17,573 nt of DNA from Clostridia bacterium (GTDB taxonomy: Bacteria > Bacillota_A > Clostridia > Christensenellales > UBA1750). Positions within the stretch are counted from its first letter, which is position 1. Each line of letters starts with the position of its first letter. The notes under the pieces are model-generated. The model was not told the origin of the DNA, did not search any database, and saw nothing but the letters and a program-made list of their open reading frames with translations. The translations under genes and the position numbers were made by a program. The stretch covers positions 1-17,573 of the forward strand of contig JAFPSR010000073.1 in the NCBI GenBank assembly GCA_017413675.1, read 5' to 3'. Positions 6,529 through 13,943 of this stretch are shown piece after piece.

Positions 6529-7893
6529 TCAGGTATCCAGCACCATATCCCCCCGCTGCCGGACCTTATGTCTTGCATAAAAGAAGGAAATAACCTGTCC
6601 TATCCCTGCCAGGGACCACGTGACGGGATAACAGAGGAAAAGAACCATGACTGTCGGATACATTGCAAATACCGTCCACAGCCAGACGATCCGCATGACA
6701 CAAGCCCCAAACAACGTGCAGAACATCGGAAGCATGGAATATCCCATTCCGCGTGTCAGTCCAGGGAAAACATTCATAACCCCGCAGCTGAAGTATCCGA
6801 GCATCATGACGCGCATTCTGGTCATCCCCATGGCAATAACCTCCGGATCGCTCGTATAAATACTAAGCAGGGGTCTGCCGAAAATCAGGACCAGCGAACC
6901 CAGGGACAGCCAGGTTACAGTAATCAACCCGGTACTGATCCTTGCGATTCGGTCTATTCTGGTGTATTTCCGGGCTCCCATATTCTGGCCGGCAAACGTA
7001 ATTGCCGCATTATAATAGGCATTCATACTGGTGCCCACAAACCCTTCAATATTCCCAGAGGCGGAATTCGCGGCAATCAGGGTGGATCCAAACGAGTTTA
7101 CCGCTGACTGAATCAGAATATTGGAAATCGAAAACAGAGAACTCTGCAGACCTGCCGGCAGGCCGATCCGGATGATCGACAGCAGTTTTTCCTTATGGAT
7201 TGCCAGCTTCCGGATATCAAGGGCAATCGCGGTATGACTGTTGATCAGGCATACCAGGATCAGGACGACGGACAGGTACTGGGAAATGACGGTTGCCAGG
7301 GCAACACCGGCCACACTCATCCGCAGGGGAACCACAAAAATCAGGTTCAGCACCACATTGACAGAGCCGGTAACAATCAGGTAATACATCGGATGCCGGC
7401 TGTCCCCGACCGCACGCAGAACCGCGGCAGCAAAGTTATAGATCATATTGGCGGGAACCCCGATAAAGTATATCAGCATATAGAGTCTTGCCAAATCGAT
7501 GATATCTTCGGGAGTACCCATCACACGCAGCATGGGGGTGCAGAAAACCATTCCGATAACCGTAACTCCCAAACCCCCGATGATACTCAGCAGGATGGAC
7601 GTATGTACGGACCGGGAAACCCCGTTCCAGTCCTGCGCCCCGTAATCCTGGGCCACCACAACGCTTGTCCCGACAGACAACCCCATAAATGTATTAATAA
7701 TCAGGTTGATCAAAGCCCCGGTAGCTCCTACCGCCGCCAGTGCTTCCTTTCCGGAAAACTGGCCGACCACGATCATATCCGCCGCATTAAAAAGAAGCTG
7801 CAATAAGTTCATTGCCATAATCGGCAGGGAAAACAGCAGGATCTTCTTAAAGAGCGGTCCCGAACACATATCATCCTGGTGCAGACGCGGCAT
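6529..7893 (-). CDS. MATE-family multidrug/Na+ (or H+) antiporter
   Basis: A 454-residue integral membrane protein with about 12 transmembrane helices in two similar halves, the standard length for MATE exporters. The N-terminal half has the typical sequence LFSLPIMAMNLLQLLFNAADMIVVGQF, followed by GATGALINLI and a GLSVGTSVVVAQ segment. The second half starts near LLSIIRIGLPAGLQSSLFSISN (about residue 230). Such proteins export cationic drugs, flavonoid-like compounds or metabolites using an ion gradient; the substrate cannot be read from sequence. ATG 7893 has GAGG eight bases upstream, so the upstream GTG at 7914 is not preferred. It is a single-gene transcript with its own terminator, lying between the esterase and LytTR units. 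Confidence 0.93.
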   Translation of the reverse strand: MPRLHQDDMCSGPLFKKILLFSLPIMAMNLLQLLFNAADMIVVGQFSGKEALAAVGATGALINLIINTFMGLSVGTSVVVAQDYGAQDWNGVSRSVHTSILLSIIGGLGVTVIGMVFCTPMLRVMGTPEDIIDLARLYMLIYFIGVPANMIYNFAAAVLRAVGDSRHPMYYLIVTGSVNVVLNLIFVVPLRMSVAGVALATVISQYLSVVLILVCLINSHTAIALDIRKLAIHKEKLLSIIRIGLPAGLQSSLFSISNILIQSAVNSFGSTLIAANSASGNIEGFVGTSMNAYYNAAITFAGQNMGARKYTRIDRIARISTGLITVTWLSLGSLVLIFGRPLLSIYTSDPEVIAMGMTRMRVMMLGYFSCGVMNVFPGLTRGMGYSMLPMFCTLFGACVMRIVWLWTVFAMYPTVMVLFLCYPVTWSLAGIGQVISFFYARHKVRQRGDMVLDT

Positions 7894-7924
7894 ACCAACG
7901 TACCTCAAAATCACAGATTCAACA

Positions 7925-7939
7925 GGGTACAGTATACCC
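7925..7939 (-). promoter_or_regulatory. -10 element with overlapping palindrome before the MATE gene
   Basis: The minus strand reads GGGTATACTGTACCC (7939-7925). TATACT is a good -10 hexamer, and the GGGTA/TACCC arms make a 15-base imperfect palindrome over it, as in a repressor operator. No convincing -35 is seen, so either an activator or a weak promoter is implied. Confidence 0.45.
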
Positions 7940-8004
7940 CTTGAAATTGTTAACTGAATTACGGAAAAAGCGAGAGCGGGAAAAGAGCCCGTTAATTTTC
8001 CCGG

Positions 8005-8032
8005 AAAAACGCCGCAGGTCTTCCTGCGGCGT
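8005..8032 (-). terminator. Intrinsic terminator after the esterase gene
   Basis: A perfect 10-bp stem (ACGCCGCAGG at 8032-8023 with CCTGCGGCGT at 8018-8009) has a 4-base AAGA loop. TTTTCC follows on the minus strand, 18 bases after the esterase stop codon. Confidence 0.92.
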
Positions 8033-8050
8033 GGAAATCATCCATCCTTT

Positions 8051-9097
8051 TCAATGGAGGCTGTCCTCAAAAGTCTGCTCCGTCATATTCCTCATTTCCG
8101 GTTCTCTTCCGCAGAACAGCCATCTCAGTCCGTCCGGCAGCGCATATAGGAACACGGCAAGGCTATGACCGGCTTCACTGAAGAAGAGACGATGTTCATA
8201 CCCTTTGTAATGCAGCGCATAGGCAAAATCCAGACAACCTATCCGCCAGTTCCCGAAGAAATTGTCGATATCATATTTGCCTGCCACCGTAAAAACCCGG
8301 AGATTTTTCCTGTCTTCCACGCGCAGTACGGTAGGCCAGATCTTTCCTCCCCGGATATCCGCAAAACTCGGGCTGGCATGATATACCTTTCCAAAAAGAT
8401 CCGGACGGAACCAGGCTGTAGTGAATGCCGCGATCCCGGAAGAACTCATTCCCAGGACCACATGGTCTTCCGGGTTTGCAGAAATTTTCAGTCCCATTAA
8501 GGCCTGCGGAAGCAGTTCTTCCGTGATAAACCGGGCATGCCAGTCACTGGCTGTATCATACTCCAGGCTGCGGTTCACCTTTCCCTCATTGAAACCGGCC
8601 ATCGGCTGTCCTGGTCCTTTAAGTCCGAAGGAGACAAACAGAACAACCGTTGCGGGAATTTCCCCAGCGGCCATCAGATTGTCAAACAGGGTCAGAACCT
8701 GCGGATAGACGGTCTTTTCCCCATCCTTTTTCACAAACATGGGAGCATCATAGAACAGTGCCAGATTGGCCGGCATTTTCCCGTCATAGGATGCCGGAAC
8801 ATAAACCCAGTAGGGATGCGGAACCCCGGGATAAAACGCACTGTCCTCCAGACATTTTTCCGTCAGCGTTCCCTGCGGAACCCCCCGGCTTTCATAGACT
8901 TCCGGCAATGGATAGAGTTCTGAATGGATACTCACACTTTCCCGGACATGTGCTTTGTATTCCGTCAGGTCTTCCACTATCGGATGCTCCTCTACTGCAT
9001 GGAAAAGCCGGTAGGTACTTTCCGGAATCCGGATCGTTACGTATTTCTCCTGCGGCTGTCCGTTCATCCGGGGCAGATCCATTTCTTTTCTTTCCAT
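8051..9097 (-). CDS. Alpha/beta-hydrolase, enterochelin-esterase/putative-esterase (CE1-like) family
   Basis: A 348-residue serine esterase. The nucleophile elbow LGMSSSGIAAF places Ser218 as nucleophile; the fifth position is Ser instead of the usual Gly of GxSxG. The acid is probably the Asp in VAGKYDIDNF and the base the His in SEAGHSLAVF near residue 315. An N-terminal region of about 100 residues precedes the fold (HPYWVYVPASYD starts the first strands), as in Fes/IroD and feruloyl-esterase-like proteins. No signal peptide is visible, so a cytoplasmic role on an imported ester is likely. Start ATG 9097 follows GGAGG, but with a long spacing of 12 bases, so translation may be modest. It is a single-gene transcript divergent from lrgAB. 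The substrate is unknown. Confidence 0.85.
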   Translation of the reverse strand: MERKEMDLPRMNGQPQEKYVTIRIPESTYRLFHAVEEHPIVEDLTEYKAHVRESVSIHSELYPLPEVYESRGVPQGTLTEKCLEDSAFYPGVPHPYWVYVPASYDGKMPANLALFYDAPMFVKKDGEKTVYPQVLTLFDNLMAAGEIPATVVLFVSFGLKGPGQPMAGFNEGKVNRSLEYDTASDWHARFITEELLPQALMGLKISANPEDHVVLGMSSSGIAAFTTAWFRPDLFGKVYHASPSFADIRGGKIWPTVLRVEDRKNLRVFTVAGKYDIDNFFGNWRIGCLDFAYALHYKGYEHRLFFSEAGHSLAVFLYALPDGLRWLFCGREPEMRNMTEQTFEDSLH

Positions 9098-9134
9098 ATA
9101 TCACAATTTCCTCCGCTTTTCTTTTTTCTATAGT

Positions 9135-9181
9135 GTTCTTCCTGTGTTATGATAATTATACTATATTCTGAAGAACAGGAA
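9135..9181. promoter_or_regulatory. Overlapping divergent promoters of esterase and lrgAB within inverted repeats
   Basis: The 93-base spacer holds a plus-strand -10 TATACT (9157-9162) for lrgA and a minus-strand -10 TATAAT (9160-9155) for the esterase, overlapping by four bases. Neither has a good -35. GTTCTTC (9135-9141) and GAAGAAC (9170-9176) flank them symmetrically, as do TTCCTGT (9139-9145) and ACAGGAA (9175-9181). A regulator binding these arms would control both directions together. Confidence 0.6.
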
Positions 9182-9190
9182 CTCACATCC

Positions 9191-9544
9191 ATGCGATATA
9201 TCAAACAGCTTGCCGTTATCCTGTCTGTAACCTTTCTGGCAGAAGGCCTGCACTATTACATCCCGCTTCCGATCCCAGCCAGCATTTATGGCCTGGTTCT
9301 GATGCTGATTGCCCTGATTACCCGGCTGATTCGTCTGGAACACATCAAGGATGTCAGTGCTTTTCTCATTGCAATCATGCCCATCCTGTTCATTACGCCC
9401 TGTGTAGGGATTATCGATGTCTGGGACCAGATTAAGGCTTCCCTGCTTCCTTTTTTGATCATCCTGTCCATCTCCAACCTCTGTACCATCGCAGCCACAG
9501 GCTGGACTGCCCAGGCATTTGCAAAAAGGAGGGAACAGAAATGA
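9191..9544 (+). CDS. lrgA: CidA/LrgA-family membrane protein
   Basis: A 117-residue holin-like membrane protein with four hydrophobic helices. The sequence PLPIPASIYGLVLMLIAL is the LrgA/CidA signature, followed by the conserved FLIAIMPILFITPCVGIID segment. In Gram-positive bacteria LrgA works with LrgB in the control of murein hydrolase export and cell lysis, and more recent work links the pair to pyruvate or small-metabolite transport. The reading frame is open from 9149, but that Met lies upstream of the -10 element. ATG 9191, with AGGA ten bases before it, is the start that fits the promoter and the family. The gene overlaps lrgB by four bases (ATGA), so the two are translationally coupled. 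Confidence 0.9.
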   Translation: MRYIKQLAVILSVTFLAEGLHYYIPLPIPASIYGLVLMLIALITRLIRLEHIKDVSAFLIAIMPILFITPCVGIIDVWDQIKASLLPFLIILSISNLCTIAATGWTAQAFAKRREQK

Positions 9545-10230
9545 ATTTTCTGCATGCTTCCGTCTATTTCACCGTCATGGTTTCCCTGGGCACCTACCTC
9601 TTCGGAGTTTTTCTGAGCCGGAAACTGAAGAGTCCCCTGATTAACCCTCTTCTGATCTCCGTTGTCCTGACCATTATTGTCCTGGCCATTACCAAAGTCA
9701 GCTTTCAGGAATTCAAGGAGCACACCCAGGTGTTCAGTTTTTTTCTGACCCCGGCAACCATTTGTCTGGCAGTCCCCCTGTATGAACAGCTCACCCTGCT
9801 GAAAAAACAGTGGCAGGCTGTATTCTTCGGGATTCTGGCTGGTGTAATTGTCAGCGTTGGATCCATTTTCCTTTTGTCCAAGGTCTTCTCCCTGGATCCG
9901 GCTGCCTTTGCTTCCCTCCTTCCCAAGTCCGTTACCAATGCCATTGCCATGGATCTTTCGGCAGAGATGGGAGGTTATCCTTCCGTAACGGCTTCCGCCG
10001 TGATGTTCACCGGTATGATGGGCAACATATTCGGGCCGCTTCTTTGCAAACTGTTCCGGATTGTCCATCCGGTCGCTGTCGGTGTGAGTATGGGCACCTG
10101 CTCCCATGCCATCGGGACAGCCCGGGCCATGGAACTCGGTGACATCGAAGGCGCTATGAGCAGCCTTTCCATCGCAGTAGCCGGGCTCATTACCGTTGTG
10201 TTCGCCAGCTTCGCCGTGAGCCTCTATTAG
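9541..10230 (+). CDS. lrgB: LrgB/CidB-family membrane protein
   Basis: A 229-residue polytopic membrane protein of normal length for LrgB. The N-terminal segment INPLLISVVLTI, the conserved ATICLAVPLYEQ, and the family signature LLPKSVTNAIAMDLSAEMGG (centred near residue 130) are all present. The C-terminal GVSMGTCSHAIGTARAMELG block is also typical. It is the partner of LrgA in a membrane system linked to lysis control and overflow-metabolite transport. The start overlaps the lrgA stop by four bases, and the first codons follow AGGGAGGGAACAG-like purines inside lrgA. The operon ends at the hairpin at 10290-10318. Confidence 0.93.
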   Translation: MNFLHASVYFTVMVSLGTYLFGVFLSRKLKSPLINPLLISVVLTIIVLAITKVSFQEFKEHTQVFSFFLTPATICLAVPLYEQLTLLKKQWQAVFFGILAGVIVSVGSIFLLSKVFSLDPAAFASLLPKSVTNAIAMDLSAEMGGYPSVTASAVMFTGMMGNIFGPLLCKLFRIVHPVAVGVSMGTCSHAIGTARAMELGDIEGAMSSLSIAVAGLITVVFASFAVSLY

Positions 10231-10289
10231 GCACTATTTACATCCCGATATACCGGGATCTCCAGTCGGAACAGAACCTTGTTTGTAAC

Positions 10290-10318
10290 ACAGCCCCATG
10301 GAAAACCCATGGGGCTGT
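10290..10318. terminator. Hairpin terminator between convergent lrgB and TfoX-domain genes
   Basis: A perfect 12-bp stem (ACAGCCCCATGG with CCATGGGGCTGT) has an AAAAC loop. On the plus strand it is followed by ATTCTATCGTTT, a weak U-tract that best serves lrgAB. The minus-strand side (GTTACAAAC) is poorer, but the convergent eight-gene operon has no other terminator in this gap. Confidence 0.75.
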
Positions 10319-10335
10319 ATTCTATCGTTTGATGT

Positions 10336-10662
10336 CTAGATCAGCGGAGCCTTTTTTCTTTTGGGCTCCGGGAGTTCGGGTTCCATCTGCTCCAACAGTT
10401 TCCGTAGAAAATCTCTGTCCTCCAGACGGTCCACCAGGATCATTTCCGCCGCTCCCTCGTATGGGCGCTCCCTCTGTGCATCCGGCATCATCCGGATAGC
10501 TGCAGGAACCGGTTTGACCAGGAATCGGTCATCGTAGATCCCACCGATCACTTTTCCGTGACAGTAAAGAATAAATTCCCCCATCATGGAACGCCACGCG
10601 ATTCCATCCACTGCAGAAAGCTGTTCCAGTATAAAATCAAGATATTCCCTGCCGGATGCCAT
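10336..10662 (-). CDS. TfoX/Sxy N-terminal-domain protein
   Basis: A 108-residue stand-alone TfoX N-terminal domain: YLDFILEQLSAVDGIAWRSMMGEFILYCHGKVIGGIYDDRFLVK is the domain core with its conserved RxMxG(E/G) segment, ending in a basic KRKKAP tail. In gamma-proteobacteria the full-length TfoX/Sxy protein drives competence with CRP. Short single-domain versions are common in Firmicutes and have no established role, so competence should not be inferred here. Start ATG 10662 follows AGGA. It is the last gene of the eight-gene operon, 24 bases after the nitrilase gene. Confidence 0.85.
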   Translation of the reverse strand: MASGREYLDFILEQLSAVDGIAWRSMMGEFILYCHGKVIGGIYDDRFLVKPVPAAIRMMPDAQRERPYEGAAEMILVDRLEDRDFLRKLLEQMEPELPEPKRKKAPLI

Positions 10663-10686
10663 TTTCCGTCCTGCTCCTTCTTCTGG

Positions 10687-11523
10687 TCAGATTTCGCACA
10701 GCAGACTGTACTTGTCCGGATGCCTGTATTTATCCCCCATAACATCCCGTTTCCGGTGTTCCCGCAACTGGTCCAGATCCAGATCCGCCAGATATACTCC
10801 ATCGCAGGCCGGTGCTTCGAACACACACATATCCCGAACCCCGGGTTCCTCCGGCAGCCACGGAACTCCATCAAACAGGGTAGAATGCCCGTTGCAGTCC
10901 GGCTGTCCTTCCGGATAATTGCAGGTGGCAATCGCTACCATATTCTCATAAGCCCTGGTCCGCAAGGCAGACAGGCGGTTGATTTCCATCGGGCACGCAT
11001 TCGGCGCCAGAATCAGTTCGGCGCCTTTTTTCATCAGGATCCGCGCGCTTTCCGGGAACTCCCTGTCAAAACAGATCATGGCACCTATCCTGATCTTGCC
11101 CCTGCCCAGGTCCAGATCCGTCGTATAAAAATCACTTCCGCTGTCCAGGACAGCTTCATCTGCAAAAGCACATGTGTGGATTTTCGAGTAATGCAGCATC
11201 TCCCGTCCGGTTCTGTCGAACAGGATCACGGAATTCAGTGGGTTGGGGGTATGGGTTTCCAGAAAAGTAATTCCGATTGCCATTTTGAGTTCCGATGCCA
11301 ACCGGCTGAAGAAAGCGACAAAGGCACTGTCCTTTTCAACGGACAGATCCCGCAGCGTTTCCGGGTCCTGCGGCAGCCTGTACCCGTCACTCCACATTTC
11401 CGGAAACAGTGTTATATCTGCGCCTTTCTCCCTTGCCTCCCTGCAGGCCTTCTTTCCTATCTCCATCTGCTCTTCCAGGGTATTTCCCGGACATTTCTGT
11501 ACGAATGCAATCCTTACCTGCAT
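10687..11523 (-). CDS. Nitrilase-superfamily carbon-nitrogen hydrolase
   Basis: A 278-residue cytoplasmic amidohydrolase. The Glu-Lys-Cys triad is visible: Glu42 in LFPEMWSDGY, Lys114 in YSKIHTCAF and Cys151 in GAMICFDREFPE. These, with the length, place it among the omega-amidase, N-carbamoyl-amide and aliphatic amidase-like branches rather than true nitrilases. Such enzymes split small amides or carbamoyl compounds to the acid and ammonia. Start ATG 11523 has AAGGAG ten bases upstream. It lies 34 bases after the sugar-isomerase-like gene and 24 before the TfoX-domain gene, within the operon that begins with the CDF transporter. The substrate is not predictable from sequence. Confidence 0.9.
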   Translation of the reverse strand: MQVRIAFVQKCPGNTLEEQMEIGKKACREAREKGADITLFPEMWSDGYRLPQDPETLRDLSVEKDSAFVAFFSRLASELKMAIGITFLETHTPNPLNSVILFDRTGREMLHYSKIHTCAFADEAVLDSGSDFYTTDLDLGRGKIRIGAMICFDREFPESARILMKKGAELILAPNACPMEINRLSALRTRAYENMVAIATCNYPEGQPDCNGHSTLFDGVPWLPEEPGVRDMCVFEAPACDGVYLADLDLDQLREHRKRDVMGDKYRHPDKYSLLCEI

Positions 11524-11557
11524 TTGTTGTCTCTCCTTCTGTACGATGGAACCGAAC

Positions 11558-12370
11558 CTAATTCAGCTCTGCGCGCAGGAAGCGGACCGATGTTTCAATA
11601 TCCTCCAGCATAAATGCCGGGTCTGCGCCGAACAGTTCCGCGATTACATTGCCAGGATAATCTCGCTGTTCCAGACGTTGCAGGATTTCCCGGATCCGGA
11701 TATCTCCGCTTCCCACCGGGCAGACATACGCATTTTTGTGATCTGCACACAGAAGGGGTTTGTTCCCGGGATGGCACGGCTGTTTGGTCCTGTCTTTCAA
11801 ATGAACGGTTACAATCCTGCCCTTGAACAGTTCGAAGGCTTCCAGTTCATCCTCGTGAAAAATCGTAAAGTTCCCGGTATCGAAAGCACATCCCATCTCT
11901 GGAACTGCATCCATGAAATACTTTAGGCCGGCAATACAGTTATACGGGGCCAGGAATCCGTCATAATCCTCCATCAGGACCGGAATCCCTTCCTGTTTTC
12001 TGAATTCTACCGCCTTGCGCATCCCATCGCACATGGCTTCCAGATCCCGGATGGTATTCCCACCCGTCAGGAATCCGGGGACCAGGAGGATATTCCCCGC
12101 TCCCGCTTCCACCGCCAGACGGATCAATGTACGGTACTCCTCCGTATCTGGATTTTCCGGAAACCGGACAGGGCAGTGGAAACCTTCTATCCCCAGATCC
12201 AGGTCTTTAAGAATCGGCTGTAACTCTTTCCTGTCCCGGATCCAGGATTCTCCGGAGATACAGATTTTTTCCAGGCCTGCCTCCCGAAACCGGACAAGCA
12301 CCTGCGCCATGGAAACTCCGTCGTGTCTGGCCCCTTCTGTCATGTTCTCATAAAAAGCAGCGATTTTCAT
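11558..12370 (-). CDS. Sugar phosphate isomerase/epimerase (xylose-isomerase-like TIM barrel)
   Basis: A 270-residue TIM-barrel protein of the AP-endonuclease-2/xylose-isomerase-like family. Four probable metal ligands are in the right order: Glu134 (LMEDYDG), Asp164 (AFDTGNF), His190 (VHLKD) and Glu245 (IAELFG). Relatives interconvert keto and aldo sugars or inosose, often with Mn2+ or Co2+. The intact ligand set argues for an active enzyme. Start ATG 12370 has AAGGAG six bases upstream. It lies in the middle of the eight-gene operon between an acetyltransferase and the nitrilase. The exact sugar is unknown; inositol-type or rare-sugar epimerisation are the usual alternatives. Confidence 0.87.
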   Translation of the reverse strand: MKIAAFYENMTEGARHDGVSMAQVLVRFREAGLEKICISGESWIRDRKELQPILKDLDLGIEGFHCPVRFPENPDTEEYRTLIRLAVEAGAGNILLVPGFLTGGNTIRDLEAMCDGMRKAVEFRKQEGIPVLMEDYDGFLAPYNCIAGLKYFMDAVPEMGCAFDTGNFTIFHEDELEAFELFKGRIVTVHLKDRTKQPCHPGNKPLLCADHKNAYVCPVGSGDIRIREILQRLEQRDYPGNVIAELFGADPAFMLEDIETSVRFLRAELN

Positions 12371-12415
12371 AGAAAGCTCCTTCCATCCCGTCGGCAGTCA
12401 TATTCTTCCCCGGCA

Positions 12416-12889
12416 TTACTCCCGGTTTCGGAATACCAGCACGGTCTCTTCCGGGTTCAGATGATATGTTTCCGGATGATATGGTTTTGCCACGAGATTC
12501 CACAGCTGTTTCCCCGCGACATTTTTTTCATTGTATTTGATTTCCCAGAGTCCACGATGGGCTGCCAGGATCATCCGCGCAGCCTCCAGCGCAAGATGTT
12601 TTCTGCGGAATGCCGGAAAAATCGTAAATTCCGCCATCGTATAGTCCGGATCCAGATTCAGGTTGGAATAAGGACACAGCATGGCAAATCCGACAAGAGT
12701 CTCCTCATCGTAAAGAAAATAGGCAGTCCTTCGGGGATCCGTGAAATACTCGTCAAAATGTCCGTATCCATAATTTCCGTTCTGATCCATCGGATCGTCA
12801 TAGAAATTTGTCATCTCATACAGGTATTTCTGGTTAATGTTCCAAAGCAGTTCCCGATCTTCTTTTCCAACCTTACGCAGACTGATCAT
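12416..12889 (-). CDS. GNAT-family N-acetyltransferase
   Basis: A 157-residue protein with the GNAT fold. The N-terminal strand ISLRKVGKEDRELLW, the central strands YFLYDEETLVGFAMLCPY and TMAEFTIFPAFRRKHLALEAARMIL (acetyl-CoA-binding region, with a less canonical RRKHLA in place of RGxGxG/A), and KQLWNLVAKPYHPETYHL at the end are visible. The acetyl-acceptor is unknown. The N-terminal half has an unusual run rich in Asp, Asn and Tyr (DDPMDQNGNYGYG). Start ATG 12889 is preceded by AGGAGG four bases away. It is one of three acetyltransferase genes in the same operon and they are not recent duplicates of each other. Confidence 0.85.
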   Translation of the reverse strand: MISLRKVGKEDRELLWNINQKYLYEMTNFYDDPMDQNGNYGYGHFDEYFTDPRRTAYFLYDEETLVGFAMLCPYSNLNLDPDYTMAEFTIFPAFRRKHLALEAARMILAAHRGLWEIKYNEKNVAGKQLWNLVAKPYHPETYHLNPEETVLVFRNRE

Positions 12890-12931
12890 CCGCCCTCCTG
12901 TTCCCGGACGGCCATCTGAACCCCGAGATGT

Positions 12932-13453
12932 CTAAACATGTTCCCCGATTATTTTTTCCATCCAGATCATGTTGTACCAGCGTCCGAATTTATACCCGCA
13001 TTTGTGAAAGGTCCCAACTTTTGTGTAGCCCATGTGTTGATGGAACTGCTCGCTGTTCCGAGTCAGATACTCATCTTCCTCAACAGGATCCCCGATACAG
13101 GCATAAAGGTTCAGAATTCCCTGTTCTTTCAGTGCCGCTTCCAGTTTTTCATACAGTACTCTGCCGTATCCTTTTCCCTTGAAAGCGGCATCCAGGTAGA
13201 TCGTTACCTCACAGGAATGGTTGTATGCCGCCCGTCCGACGAACGCCCGTGCATAGGCATATCCCCGGATCATGCCATTCTCTTCCAAGACCAGGTAGGG
13301 ATACTTTTCCCGGATCCGCCGGATCCTGTCCCGGAAATTTTCCAAAGTCGGGATGTCATACTCGAAGGTAATCGCCGTGTTTTCGACATAGAAAGCATAT
13401 ATTTCCAGAAGGCGCTCTGTATCCTCTTCCCTAGCTTCCCGTATTTTCCACAC
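12932..13453 (-). CDS. GNAT acetyltransferase of the phosphinothricin/methionine-sulfoximine type
   Basis: A 173-residue GNAT protein. KIREAREEDTERLLEIYAFYV at the start, CEVTIYLDAAFKGKGYGRVLYEKLEAAL (catalytic Glu and acetyl-CoA-binding Q/RxxGxG/A loop variant KGKGYG), and QFHQHMGYTKVGTFHKCGYKFGRWYNMIWME at the end match the Bar/PAT and MddA-like group. Many chromosomal members acetylate methionine sulfoximine or sulfone, or other amino-acid analogues, rather than the herbicide. The start is best placed at GTG 13453: GGGAGG lies seven bases before it and the protein then begins WKIREA, as in relatives. The ATG at 13480 would put that site inside the gene. Confidence 0.86.
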   Translation of the reverse strand: MWKIREAREEDTERLLEIYAFYVENTAITFEYDIPTLENFRDRIRRIREKYPYLVLEENGMIRGYAYARAFVGRAAYNHSCEVTIYLDAAFKGKGYGRVLYEKLEAALKEQGILNLYACIGDPVEEDEYLTRNSEQFHQHMGYTKVGTFHKCGYKFGRWYNMIWMEKIIGEHV

Positions 13454-13519
13454 AGTTCTCCCTCCCGCACACCGGCTCATTATTTCCGCGTTCCCGTTCC
13501 TTTTTTACTGTTTCCAGGG

Positions 13520-13909
13520 TCACTGCTCTTTACGGATAAAACGATCTCCATCCTGGACGGATACGGACGGGAAGGAATCGGATTTCCCCGAAAGATAGAT
13601 CAGTTCTCCCGGCTGCACCCGGAAGGAAAACTCCAGGTCATACCCTCCCGTCTCCTTCATCGTCAGGATTCCGTCCCGCACGGACCAGTTCCCCATTCCG
13701 ATATAGCTGCTGAGAAACCCTGTATAGTATTCATAAGTCCCATCTTTCTTCAGGGTGATCGTAAAATCGCCGCCGAATCCTTCTTTCTCCCACACAAAAG
13801 TACTGCCCCCCAGTGCGTCCGTGGGGTTGTTCCGGGAACCTGCGGGATTACAGGCCATCAGTCCTGTAACCAGAGTCAGCAAAAGCAGCAGGATGACTGT
13901 TTTCTTCAT
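13520..13909 (-). CDS. Small secreted lipoprotein, function unknown
   Basis: A 129-residue protein with a clear type II signal peptide: MKK, a leucine-rich core (residues 5-15) and the lipobox LMAC with Cys20 as the lipidation site. After a short Asn/Ser/Pro-rich linker the mature part is all-beta in style: FTITLKKDGTYEYYTGFL, GNWSVRDGILTMKE, LEFSFRVQPGELIYLSGK, DGDRFIRKE. The KDGTYEYY...GNWSVRDGILTM pattern resembles small beta-barrel or META/lipocalin-like lipoproteins that report on a value plus its default, but I do not recognise a specific family. ATG 13909 has AAGGA upstream; an in-frame ATG at 13978 would bury the signal peptide. It lies between two acetyltransferase genes in the operon. 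Confidence 0.83.
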   Translation of the reverse strand: MKKTVILLLLLTLVTGLMACNPAGSRNNPTDALGGSTFVWEKEGFGGDFTITLKKDGTYEYYTGFLSSYIGMGNWSVRDGILTMKETGGYDLEFSFRVQPGELIYLSGKSDSFPSVSVQDGDRFIRKEQ

Positions 13910-13943
13910 ACGTTTTCCTTCTTTCTGCCCCTGGGGCAGATCC

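Noticed and set aside
10336..10662. Evidence for natural competence from the TfoX-domain gene
   Set aside because: Only the N-terminal domain is present, and short versions are widespread in Firmicutes without a known competence role.
10558..11613. A 351-codon plus-strand frame opposite nitrilase and TfoX-domain genes
   Set aside because: It spans two recognised minus-strand genes and their gap, with no ribosome site and no family motif.
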